DNA of 64,000 bases from Arenibacter palladensis. GTDB taxonomy: Bacteria; Bacteroidota; Bacteroidia; Flavobacteriales; Flavobacteriaceae. Below, piece by piece: positions 52,738 through 60,847 of this stretch. Position 1 is the stretch's first letter. Each line of letters begins with the position of its first letter. The position numbers were made by a program, and so were the translations under genes. The stretch lies in NCBI RefSeq assembly GCF_900129275.1, contig NZ_FQUX01000001.1, positions 310,001-374,000 on the forward strand. Reading direction: 5' to 3'. The notes under the pieces were generated by a model that saw nothing but the letters and a program-made list of their open reading frames with translations, searched no databases and was not told the origin of the DNA.

Positions 52738-54531
52738 ATGACAGCACTAAAAAAATCTTGGCTTACCAACTTTTTGGTTTGGCGCGCAAAACATATTTCC
52801 CAAAGGCAATTTATTTACCTACTCAGCATTTTGGTAGGATTTACCTCGGGGATCGGTGCGGTTATCCTTAAAAATCTAACACATTTTTTTCAACATTTAT
52901 TGGAAGGCAATTTGGTAAGGTATTATCACAACGCCTTTTATTTTGTCTTTCCCATCATTGGTCTAACCCTTGTTTATCTGATCATTAAATATGTTATCCG
53001 CAACAAAGTGAGCCATGGTATCCCATCTACCCTTTTCGCAATATCAAAAAAAAAGGGAATCATGCGGAAATATCAAATGTTCGGATCCATTCTTACTGCG
53101 CCCATTACTGTTGGTTTTGGAGGATCTGTTGGATTGGAGGGCCCTACTGTGGCCACTGGTGCAGCAATAAGTTCCAATATCTCAAGAATGTTCCACGTAA
53201 ACCAGACCACAAGGAACTTACTTATTGGATGTGCGGCAGCAGGAGCAATGTCCTCCATATTTAAAGCCCCCATTGCGGCCATAATTTTTGCCATTGAGGT
53301 ATTTAGCCTGGACCTTACCATTGCGTCCATGTTGCCCCTACTATTGGCATCACTTTCGGGAATCATTACTTCCTACTTTTTCTTTGGGAATGATATTCTT
53401 TTGCCTTTTAAGCTGGAAGATGACTTTATGATGTCAGACATACCCTTTTACATTGTCCTAGGCTTGTTTGCAGGCTTAACTTCCATATATTTCACAGAAG
53501 TCTATGAGCGGGTCCAAAAGCTATTCGACAAAATAGGTTCTCCCATAAAAAGGTTGCTTTATGGAGGTATTGCCATTGGAATATTGGTTTATTTGGTCCC
53601 TCCCCTATACGGTGAAGGTTTTGATGTCATCAACAACCTCATCAAAGGCAATCCCGAAAAGGTATTGGAAAACAACATTTTTCAATTGGACCTTTCCAAT
53701 GTTTGGATGGTAATAGGCTTACTCGCCGGATTGGTATTTTTTAAAATTATAGCCTGTGCCCTTACTTTTGGTGCGGGGGGCGTTGGGGGCATCTTCGCCC
53801 CAACACTCTTTATGGGAAGCATAATGGGCAATTGTATTGCCAAGGCAATTAACAGTTTAGGAATCTTCCAAAACCAAATTTCTGAAAGCAATTTTACCCT
53901 TGTAGGCATGGCCGGCCTCATGGCAGGGGTACTTCACGCTCCACTTACAGCCATATTCCTTATTGCAGAGGTTACCGGAGGTTATGAATTGTTTATTCCG
54001 TTAATGGTAACCTCGGCTATCTCCTTTTCCATAACCAAATATGTACACCCACATTCTGTCTATAACATGGAACTGGGAAGAAAGGGCGAATTAATTACGC
54101 ATGATAAGGATCATGCCGTTTTAACCTTGATGGATATAGACAAGGTTATTGAAGACAATTTTGTACCCATATATCCCGAGATGAACTTGGGGGACATTGT
54201 ACACCAAGCGGTGGTAAAATCCAATAGAAATATTTTCCCGGTGATTGATAAGGAGGACAACACCCTTCTAGGGATTATTTTGTTGGATGACATTCGGCCC
54301 ATTATGTTCGATCAGAAACTGTACAAGGATGTAATGGCGGCCGACATTATGAACACCCCCCCTGAAATTATTGAAATGGACAAGGATAAAATGACGGACA
54401 TTATGGAGAAATTTCAAAACAGCGGCGCTTGGAACCTGCCCGTTATTAAGGATGAAAAGTATATTGGCTTTATCTCCAAATCCAAGCTCTTGACCGCATA
54501 TAGAAGAAAATTAATAAATTTAACCTCCTAA
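52738..54531 (+). CDS. ClC-family chloride channel or antiporter with CBS pair
   Basis: This 597-residue membrane protein has the ClC filter motifs: GSVGLEGP (129-136, gating Glu134) and GAGGVGGIFAP (about 344-354), plus two C-terminal CBS domains (about 465-590). In proton-coupled ClC antiporters an inner Glu is found in a FIIEEM-type segment. Here the aligned segment reads FAIEVFS with Val188 at that site, as in channel-type members. It probably carries chloride passively, but that follows from one residue. CBS domains may sense nucleotides. It starts shortly after the aspS terminator. Confidence 0.93.
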   Translation: MTALKKSWLTNFLVWRAKHISQRQFIYLLSILVGFTSGIGAVILKNLTHFFQHLLEGNLVRYYHNAFYFVFPIIGLTLVYLIIKYVIRNKVSHGIPSTLFAISKKKGIMRKYQMFGSILTAPITVGFGGSVGLEGPTVATGAAISSNISRMFHVNQTTRNLLIGCAAAGAMSSIFKAPIAAIIFAIEVFSLDLTIASMLPLLLASLSGIITSYFFFGNDILLPFKLEDDFMMSDIPFYIVLGLFAGLTSIYFTEVYERVQKLFDKIGSPIKRLLYGGIAIGILVYLVPPLYGEGFDVINNLIKGNPEKVLENNIFQLDLSNVWMVIGLLAGLVFFKIIACALTFGAGGVGGIFAPTLFMGSIMGNCIAKAINSLGIFQNQISESNFTLVGMAGLMAGVLHAPLTAIFLIAEVTGGYELFIPLMVTSAISFSITKYVHPHSVYNMELGRKGELITHDKDHAVLTLMDIDKVIEDNFVPIYPEMNLGDIVHQAVVKSNRNIFPVIDKEDNTLLGIILLDDIRPIMFDQKLYKDVMAADIMNTPPEIIEMDKDKMTDIMEKFQNSGAWNLPVIKDEKYIGFISKSKLLTAYRRKLINLTS

Positions 54532-54545
54532 AACCCAGGTTGGGA

Positions 54546-54797
54546 ATGAAATATATTATTTCTTTAATTCTCTTAGCTTCCTTTGCTTCCATTATTTACG
54601 GCTTTAGCATTAATGAGGAAGATTTGGCCTTATCCAATAAGTGCATTGGTTTTGGTACCGTCGGAATATTTTTGATAGCCATGCCCCTCTTTCTTATCAA
54701 GGTGAGCAAAGGCAAAAAAATGAAGGATTATATGCTCACCGAGGAAAACATCAGAAAAATGCAGGGAAAGGAAATGGACCCCAAAGACAAGCAGTAA
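54546..54797 (+). CDS. Small two-helix membrane protein, unknown
   Basis: This 83-residue protein starts at ATG 54546 (a TTG six bases earlier is less likely). It has two hydrophobic segments (about 2-18 and 33-52) and a charged C-terminal tail (KDYMLTEENIRKMQGKE). It is 14 bp after the ClC gene and is probably expressed with it. Similar small proteins are frequent in flavobacteria, but I know no function. Confidence 0.7.
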   Translation: MKYIISLILLASFASIIYGFSINEEDLALSNKCIGFGTVGIFLIAMPLFLIKVSKGKKMKDYMLTEENIRKMQGKEMDPKDKQ

Positions 54798-54887
54798 TTT
54801 TGATATTTTTTTAAATTGGTTATGGCCATTTTGACCAAAAAAACATAAATTAGTAATCTAAACGATTATTATTTTAATTCAATTGGA

Positions 54888-55082
54888 ATGACTGGAACAG
54901 TAAAATTTTTTAATGAATCCAAGGGATATGGCTTCATTACCAACGATGACACGGGTAAGGACATTTTTGTTCATGCTACTGCATTAAACGGAACTGAACT
55001 TAACGAAGGAGACAAAGTAGAATACCAGGAAGAAGAAGGGCGCAAGGGTATAGTTGCTGCAAAAGTGCAGGTAATCGGCTAA
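54888..55082 (+). CDS. Cold-shock domain protein
   Basis: This 64-residue single cold-shock domain has RNP1 KGYGFI (about 12-17) and RNP2 DIFVHAT (about 25-31). It binds single-stranded RNA or DNA and acts as an RNA chaperone. The protein is complete and of normal length. It has a 90-base AT-rich upstream gap and ends at a terminator. Confidence 0.96.
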   Translation: MTGTVKFFNESKGYGFITNDDTGKDIFVHATALNGTELNEGDKVEYQEEEGRKGIVAAKVQVIG

Positions 55083-55107
55083 TACTATTTTATTTTGAAA
55101 AAGTGTA

Positions 55108-55140
55108 AACCCTTGGCAACCCTAAGGGTTTTTTGTTTTT
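55108..55140 (+). terminator. Rho-independent terminator after the cold-shock gene
   Basis: AACCCTT and AAGGGTT pair perfectly around a 9-base loop and run into TTTTTTGTTTTT. Confidence 0.85.
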
Positions 55141-55162
55141 AACCAACCTATTGGTAACCTGC

Positions 55163-55582
55163 CTATTTTATCAATACCAGTACAAAGCCATCGGCCCCAC
55201 TCCCCGAGGTAGTGATATTTTGATCTATAATGAGTTGTGATTTGGCAACATCGACCCCACCAATCTCCTTGTCATTTAATAACAAATAGTATTGGTCTTT
55301 CTCCTTTATAATGGAATAAGTATAGGTTCCAGATGGCAAGCCATTGTAAATTGCGCTGGACGCATCATTGTTGGTAACGGTCAATGACCCATCAGCGGCG
55401 TTGAATTTCCAAACAATTTTACCTTTTTCGAAGTCATCGTCAACCCCAGCGAATCCGCCACTAACATTTATCAGACTCCAAGTTCCATTAACTTTATCGT
55501 TTCCTTCATGTGTTAGGTCTGTGGAACATCCGTTAAAGGCCAAAATCAAAACCCAGAAGAACATTAATCCGCATATTTTCAT
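55163..55582 (-). CDS. Small lipocalin-like lipoprotein
   Basis: This 139-residue protein has lipobox FNGC (Cys19) followed by a strand-rich domain opening with VNGTWSLINVSGGF, a pattern seen in lipocalin-like lipoproteins of Bacteroidota. No enzymatic motif is visible. It is alone between the cold-shock gene and tadA, transcribed toward the former. Its ligand and role are unknown. Confidence 0.8.
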   Translation of the reverse strand: MKICGLMFFWVLILAFNGCSTDLTHEGNDKVNGTWSLINVSGGFAGVDDDFEKGKIVWKFNAADGSLTVTNNDASSAIYNGLPSGTYTYSIIKEKDQYYLLLNDKEIGGVDVAKSQLIIDQNITTSGSGADGFVLVLIK

Positions 55583-55665
55583 AATAACCTAGATTGTTGA
55601 ACTAAAAAGTAGATACAAAATCAGGCAATAAGTTGCGTTTTTGGTTGGCCCAAAAAGGTTCCTTT

Positions 55666-56124
55666 CTAATTTAAATTACGTTTCTGAATAAAAAAGCGCT
55701 TCAAAATGGCCGAAGCTTCCTCCTCCAATACTCCATTCACCAATTCGGTCTTGGGGTGTATTTTGGTACCCATGGTTACAAAACCCCTATCCATATCCTT
55801 TGCCGCGTAGACTATTTTGGAAATTTGGCTCCAGTATAGGGCTCCAGCGCACATTTGGCAGGGTTCCAAGGTAACATATAGGGTACAATTGTGAAGGTAT
55901 TTCCCCCCCAGAAAATTAGCGGCCGAAGTTATGGCCTGCATTTCTGCATGTGCCGTAACATCGTTTAAACGTTCAGTTAAATTGTGTGCCCTGGCAATGA
56001 TCCTATTCTCAACAACGATGACTGCCCCAACGGGCACCTCCCCAATCTCAAAGGCAGCTTCTGCCTCCTGTAAGGCCTTCTTCATAAAATAAGCATCATC
56101 GAACGGATTGATCATTTGAAACAT
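55666..56124 (-). CDS. tadA: tRNA-specific adenosine deaminase / nucleoside deaminase
   Basis: This 152-residue protein starts from the ATG at 56124; further upstream codons encode a Cys/Leu-rich stretch without similarity to the family. The zinc and proton-shuttle motif H59-A-E61 in TAHAEMQ and the PCQMC motif (88-92) are complete. TadA converts A34 of tRNA-Arg to inosine and forms homodimers. Related guanine deaminases look alike, but the MCAGAL context after the Cys pair favours TadA. Confidence 0.92.
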   Translation of the reverse strand: MFQMINPFDDAYFMKKALQEAEAAFEIGEVPVGAVIVVENRIIARAHNLTERLNDVTAHAEMQAITSAANFLGGKYLHNCTLYVTLEPCQMCAGALYWSQISKIVYAAKDMDRGFVTMGTKIHPKTELVNGVLEEEASAILKRFFIQKRNLN

Positions 56125-56244
56125 TTTAAGGCACAATAGTAAACAATAATGGTGAAGGTTCAAAAAAAATACGATTTGTTTAAAATATCATGAAAAACAG
56201 CCAATCAAACACTTAAAAACATACCAACCCATGTTTAAATACAT

Positions 56245-56252
56245 TAGTTTTG
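56245..56252 (+). promoter_or_regulatory. dxs: -7 element for dxs
   Basis: TAGTTTTG fits TAnnTTTG and precedes the dxs ATG by 15 bases, which supports the start at 56268. No -33 box was found. Confidence 0.4.
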
Positions 56253-56267
56253 CGTAACATTTTTAGT

Positions 56268-58046
56268 ATGCCCAAGGGAATTCTACAACATATTAACGAC
56301 CCTAAGGATATTCGATCCTTGGAAATAGTCGATTTATTACAACTTGCCCAAGAATTAAGGGAGTTTATCATAGATATTGTTGCTACCAAAGAAGGACATT
56401 TAGGGGCTAGCCTGGGCGTAGTGGAGCTAACGATTGCTGTCCATTATGTATTCAACACCCCAAAAGACAAATTAATATGGGATGTGGGACATCAGGCCTA
56501 CGGCCATAAAATATTAACTGGACGAAGGGAAATATTCAATTCCAATAGGCAATTGGGGGGGATAAGCGGATTTCCCAAACGCACGGAAAGCCCCTATGAC
56601 GACTTTGGGACCGGACATAGTTCCACCTCCATTTCGGCAATTCTAGGAATGGCTTTGGCCTCCCAAATCAAGGGTTCGAAGAATTTACAGCACATAGCGG
56701 TCATTGGCGACGCTTCCATTGCAAGTGGTATGGCATTTGAAGGACTTAACCATGCCGGAGACACCAATGCCAACATACTGATTGTACTAAATGACAATGC
56801 CATAGGAATAGACCCTAGCGTAGGGGCCTTGAAAAAATACCTTACCAATGTTAAAAAAGGAACGGCCAAAGATGAGAACATATTCGAATGTTTAAATTTT
56901 AACTATTCCGGTCCCATGGATGGGCATGATCTGGTAGCCCTAATAAAGGAACTAAAGAGACTAAAGGACATTGAAGGACCAAAATTGCTACATATCATAA
57001 CCACCAAGGGCAAGGGTCTCAAAAAGGCCGAGGAGAATCAAGTTGTTTATCACGCCCCTGGAAAATTTAATAAGGTAACAGGTGACCTTTGGCCCAAAAC
57101 CTCTGAATTACAGCCTCCAAAATATCAGGATGTATTTGGGCATACCCTTGTGGAATTGGCCAAAAAGAATGAAAAAATAGTGGGCATAACTCCGGCCATG
57201 CCTACCGGAAGTTCCCTGAAATACATGATGGAACAACTCCCTGATAGGGCATTTGACGTGGGCATTGCGGAGCAACATGCAGTAACCATGGCTGGTGGAA
57301 TGGCTGCAGAAGGCCTGGTCCCATTTTGTAATATCTACTCTACTTTTTTACAACGTGCCTATGACCAGATCATACATGATGTAGCATTACAGAATCTTCC
57401 CGTTATTTTCTGTTTGGATCGTGCGGGCATAGTTGGACAGGACGGTGCCACCCATCACGGAATATATGATATGGCATACCTAAGGTGTATTCCAAATCTT
57501 ATTATTTTTGCACCCTTAAACGAAATTGAGCTCAGGGATATTATGTTTACGGCACAGCTAGGATTAGATCACCCCATAGCCATAAGATATCCCAGAGGAA
57601 GGGGCGTAACACTGGATTGGAAACAAAAATTTAATAAAATTCCGATAGGAATATCCCAAGAATTAAAAAAAGGAACGAAAATTGCGGTACTTTCGATCGG
57701 CCATATTGGGAATATGGTCACAGATTTACTAAAAAGCATGCACAATACGGACCAGATTGGCCATTACAATATGCGTTTTGTAAAACCTTTGGATACCGAT
57801 ATGCTGCAAAAAGTATTTTCGACCTATGAGTACATCATCACCATTGAAGACGGCTGTAAAATGGGGGGATTTGGAAGTGCAATTTTGGAATATGCCAATG
57901 AGATGCATAGTTTTGTCCCCATAAGGGTTTTTGGGATTGAAGATGTTTTTATAGAGCAGGGAACCATTGAAGAGCTCCATAAAATAGCTAAAATAGATAT
58001 ATCGACCTTAAAAAATTATATTAACAACCTCTTGAACACTGATTAG
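56268..58046 (+). CDS. dxs: 1-deoxy-D-xylulose-5-phosphate synthase
   Basis: This 592-residue thiamine-diphosphate enzyme starts at ATG 56268; a TTG six codons earlier sits in the promoter. Features are WDVGHQAYGHKILTGR (about 71-86), the TPP/Mg segment GDASIASGMAFEG with NDN (about 147-177; GDA in place of GDG is a small variation), the catalytic Glu in GIAEQHAVTMAGG, and the C-terminal transketolase domain. It makes DXP from pyruvate and glyceraldehyde phosphate, the first step of the MEP isoprenoid pathway feeding the prenyl synthase and carotenoids in this window. Confidence 0.95.
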   Translation: MPKGILQHINDPKDIRSLEIVDLLQLAQELREFIIDIVATKEGHLGASLGVVELTIAVHYVFNTPKDKLIWDVGHQAYGHKILTGRREIFNSNRQLGGISGFPKRTESPYDDFGTGHSSTSISAILGMALASQIKGSKNLQHIAVIGDASIASGMAFEGLNHAGDTNANILIVLNDNAIGIDPSVGALKKYLTNVKKGTAKDENIFECLNFNYSGPMDGHDLVALIKELKRLKDIEGPKLLHIITTKGKGLKKAEENQVVYHAPGKFNKVTGDLWPKTSELQPPKYQDVFGHTLVELAKKNEKIVGITPAMPTGSSLKYMMEQLPDRAFDVGIAEQHAVTMAGGMAAEGLVPFCNIYSTFLQRAYDQIIHDVALQNLPVIFCLDRAGIVGQDGATHHGIYDMAYLRCIPNLIIFAPLNEIELRDIMFTAQLGLDHPIAIRYPRGRGVTLDWKQKFNKIPIGISQELKKGTKIAVLSIGHIGNMVTDLLKSMHNTDQIGHYNMRFVKPLDTDMLQKVFSTYEYIITIEDGCKMGGFGSAILEYANEMHSFVPIRVFGIEDVFIEQGTIEELHKIAKIDISTLKNYINNLLNTD

Positions 58047-58047
58047 C

Positions 58048-59175
58048 ATGTACGGTAAAATTTTCATTATTGTCCTTCTGTTCCTAAATTTTAATTTTTT
58101 ATTCGCACAAGATACCATTCCCGCTCCACAACCCAGGGATTCCACCCAAGTAGATTCTATGCGCGTAGATTCCATGCGTATCGATACCATCGTAATACGG
58201 ACCTTGCAGGACAAAATAAAGTACATTCCCCGAGGTGCGGACCTGACCAATCCGGTTGTTTCATTTAAACGTACCAAGCCACTGGAAGAAAAGTATAGAC
58301 GTTTTAGAATTCCGTCATTTTGGGAAAAGGAGAACAAACTTGGATTTAATTTTAGTGAGGTAGCCTTTGTAAACTGGAATGCAGGGGGAAACAATTCCAT
58401 TTCCGGATTGGCCAGCGCCAAGTTTGTCCGAAATTATAAATTTCGATACGTTCAACTCAACAATAATTTGGACATACGATACGGTCTAAATGCCCAAGAA
58501 GGCTTTAAATTAAGAAAATCGGACGATGCACTTCGGTTTTCCTCCACTTTTGCGTTCCGTAGGGATACCATAAGCAATTGGTACTATTCTGCCAGCGCGG
58601 AGTTTAGGACACAGTTCTCCAATGGTTACAAATACCCCGATAGGGATAAACCCATTTCCCGGTTTATGGCGCCTGGGTATGCCCTTTTAGGTGCTGGTAC
58701 CTCCTATATTCCCGAAGGCAAAAAATTTAACCTTCGTTTAGCCCCCCTTACCTTCAAATCTACCTTTGTGCTGGACCAAACCTTGGCCAATAACGGCGCC
58801 TTTGGGGTACAAAGAGCACTGATAGATACCGATGGCAACATAATTAAAGAGGGCGAAAATGTTTATCTGGAGTTTGGTTTTTTGGTGTCCAACACTTGGG
58901 AAACCATGGTTTATGAAAATGTGAAATTAAATCACAGGCTGCAATTGTACTCGGATTACGTAAAGAATTTCGGAAACATAGATGTTGACTGGGAAGTAAA
59001 CGTGGACCTGACCGTAAACAAATATGTAAAGGCGTCCATAGGTACCCATGTTCTATATGACCACGACATTATTTTCGACGAGGTAAAAGCTGCAGACGGT
59101 ACCATTACAACCCCCGGAAAGCGAAAAGTACAATTTAAACAATTGCTGGGCGTTGGTCTGGTCTATGATTTCTAA
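58048..59175 (+). CDS. DUF3078 outer-membrane-type protein
   Basis: This 375-residue protein has a signal peptide ending near residue 24 (LFAQ), a repetitive Asp/Ser/Met-rich linker (DSMRVDSMRIDT near 38-50), then the DUF3078 signature LGFNFSEVAFVNWNAGGNN and alternating amphipathic strands typical of an outer-membrane barrel. It begins one base after dxs and is translationally linked. Its role is unknown. It overlaps the convergent dgt gene by 4 bp. Confidence 0.92.
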   Translation: MYGKIFIIVLLFLNFNFLFAQDTIPAPQPRDSTQVDSMRVDSMRIDTIVIRTLQDKIKYIPRGADLTNPVVSFKRTKPLEEKYRRFRIPSFWEKENKLGFNFSEVAFVNWNAGGNNSISGLASAKFVRNYKFRYVQLNNNLDIRYGLNAQEGFKLRKSDDALRFSSTFAFRRDTISNWYYSASAEFRTQFSNGYKYPDRDKPISRFMAPGYALLGAGTSYIPEGKKFNLRLAPLTFKSTFVLDQTLANNGAFGVQRALIDTDGNIIKEGENVYLEFGFLVSNTWETMVYENVKLNHRLQLYSDYVKNFGNIDVDWEVNVDLTVNKYVKASIGTHVLYDHDIIFDEVKAADGTITTPGKRKVQFKQLLGVGLVYDF

Positions 59176-60515
59176 AGCTGTTTTCCCATAATCTTATTAT
59201 GGATATGAACCGCTGCACTATCCGATAAGCTGGCAACATAGCAGCAGGTACCCAAGAGTATGTCGTATGTAGAACCCGTGTTCGCCCTGTAAAGTTCGGG
59301 CAAGGTAGAAATCATTAGTCGGTCATAATTGGAGCTAGTCCCTTGCTTATTCCTGATCAATGCCGTGGCATACACATCCAAAATGTCCGAGATAATCCTA
59401 TAGCCTGCTATTTCCTTTTCCAAAACCTCATGGGACCGGTAGACCTTCTGCACACTTAAGGTAATAATATCTTCTATCTGGGCCTTGAACTTGCTTTTAT
59501 CCAATAAGGATACCGAAAATTCCCCATTGAGGATAGCTTCCTCATTTTCAATAAAAATTGCAATGGCATCAGAAATCAAGGTATTGATCGCCAAAGCCCT
59601 TAAATAGCTCAGACGATCTTCCATATAGACCAAATTATTATACTTCTTTATATTGATACTGTCCTTGACCAACTTTATTAAATATTCCAAGGCATAATCC
59701 TCCGATATAAGACCTAAATTGATTCCGTCCTCAAAATCGATAATGGTATAACAAATATCATCCGCAGCCTCTACCAGGAAGGTAAGTGGGTGTCTACAAA
59801 AACCAACGTCCTTGCCCTTTCCCCTCGATTCCAGTCCCAGTTCAGCGGCCACTTCCTGAAAAGAGGCCACATCCTGTTGAAAAAATCCAAATTTCTTGTC
59901 CGCAATATGTTTTGTCGGTTTTTTGGGCAGGGATTCCTTTGGGTACTTCATAAAGGCACCCAAGGTGGCATAACTAAGTCTTAATCCACCTTCAACACCC
60001 TGGCGGGATTCCGTTAATAATCTATATCCATTGGCATTACCTTCAAAATCTATGATGTCCTGATACTCTTTTTGCGTTAATGCCGCTTCAAATTGTTTGC
60101 CTTTGCCAGTTTTAAAGTATTCCCCTATGGCCTTCTCGCCACTATGCCCAAAAGGAGGGTTTCCAATATCATGTGCCAAGGCCGCGGCCGCAACAATGGC
60201 GCCAAAATCGTTGAAATGATAGCCGTGTACTTCACGCAAATGAGGATGTTTTTCCAAAATTTTCTTTCCAGCGATCCTTCCCAGACTTCTTCCTACCACC
60301 GAGACCTCCAAACTATGGGTAAGACGGGTATGCACAAAATCGGTTTTGGAAAGGGGTATTACCTGGGTCTTGTCCTGTAGGCTCCTAAATGCCGCGGAAA
60401 ATATCACCCTGTCGTAATCCACTTCAAAACCCAATCGGGTTTCATCCTGTTCCTTTCTTATTCTTTTGTGGGTATCACCAAAACGTTTTAAGGAAAGAAG
60501 CTGTTCCCAATGCAT
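59172..60515 (-). CDS. dgt: Deoxyguanosinetriphosphate triphosphohydrolase (HD superfamily)
   Basis: This 447-residue cytoplasmic enzyme has the HD metal motif: His67 in TRLTHSLEVS, His115-Asp116 in AHDIGNPPFGHSGE, and a later Asp in the ADDICYTIID segment. It hydrolyses dGTP or other dNTPs to nucleoside and triphosphate and so limits dNTP pools, sometimes against phage. Length matches the family. Confidence 0.94.
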   Translation of the reverse strand: MHWEQLLSLKRFGDTHKRIRKEQDETRLGFEVDYDRVIFSAAFRSLQDKTQVIPLSKTDFVHTRLTHSLEVSVVGRSLGRIAGKKILEKHPHLREVHGYHFNDFGAIVAAAALAHDIGNPPFGHSGEKAIGEYFKTGKGKQFEAALTQKEYQDIIDFEGNANGYRLLTESRQGVEGGLRLSYATLGAFMKYPKESLPKKPTKHIADKKFGFFQQDVASFQEVAAELGLESRGKGKDVGFCRHPLTFLVEAADDICYTIIDFEDGINLGLISEDYALEYLIKLVKDSINIKKYNNLVYMEDRLSYLRALAINTLISDAIAIFIENEEAILNGEFSVSLLDKSKFKAQIEDIITLSVQKVYRSHEVLEKEIAGYRIISDILDVYATALIRNKQGTSSNYDRLMISTLPELYRANTGSTYDILLGTCCYVASLSDSAAVHIHNKIMGKQL

Positions 60516-60736
60516 AATTTATTTTTAGTGGCCGCAAGATACATTTTTAACAATTCAACACATAATAAAACCAGTTTCCACTTTAGACACCTCAAAACCT
60601 AGACCCCAATTTTAACGATTAATTAAACTTAAGATTACACTGGATTCAATCCATATCCCCATCTTAGCAATTGTCTTAAGACTAAGTTGGTTTCATTTTA
60701 AATATTAGTTTTTGTCGACTATATAATTGAAATCCA

Positions 60737-60771
60737 AAGCTACCTCTGGCCAAGGTAGCTTATTTTATTTA
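60737..60771 (+). terminator. Orphan terminator-like hairpin
   Basis: AAGCTACCT (60737-60745) and AGGTAGCTT (60753-60761) form a 9-bp stem with a 7-base loop, followed by ATTTTATTT. No plus-strand gene precedes it, so it may end a small RNA or act as an attenuator. Confidence 0.55.
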
Positions 60772-60790
60772 AAGTAATATTGTTACTAAA

Positions 60791-60807
60791 TTAACACTAA
60801 CTTAACA
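60791..60807 (+). promoter_or_regulatory. Pho-box-like direct repeat upstream of the phosphate porin
   Basis: TTAACA-N5-TTAACA has the 11-bp period typical of PhoB/PhoP response-regulator sites, and lies where the -33 box should be, with a poor -7 (GTTCTTTG, 60817-60824) downstream. That arrangement fits activation under phosphate shortage. Confidence 0.55.
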
Positions 60808-60847
60808 TTTATGTTAGTTCTTTGTTCTCGACAAAAACTAATATATC

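Larger units (their letters stand above)
60702..60844. repeat. 17-bp perfect inverted repeat spanning the porin promoter
   Basis: ATATTAGTTTTTGTCGA at 60702-60718 is the exact reverse complement of TCGACAAAAACTAATAT at 60828-60844. The right arm ends three bases before the porin ATG and so covers the ribosome-loading region. Bases just outside and inside the arms do not continue the pairing. Confidence 0.8.
60516..60847. other. 332-bp leader region of the phosphate porin with several nested signals
   Basis: No gene is seen. It contains a 17-bp perfect inverted repeat (60702-60718 with 60828-60844), a terminator-like hairpin (60737-60761) and a Pho-box-like direct repeat (60791-60807). The minus-strand copy of the left arm is followed by ATG AAA CCA ACT TAG, a four-codon frame only. 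Confidence 0.6.
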
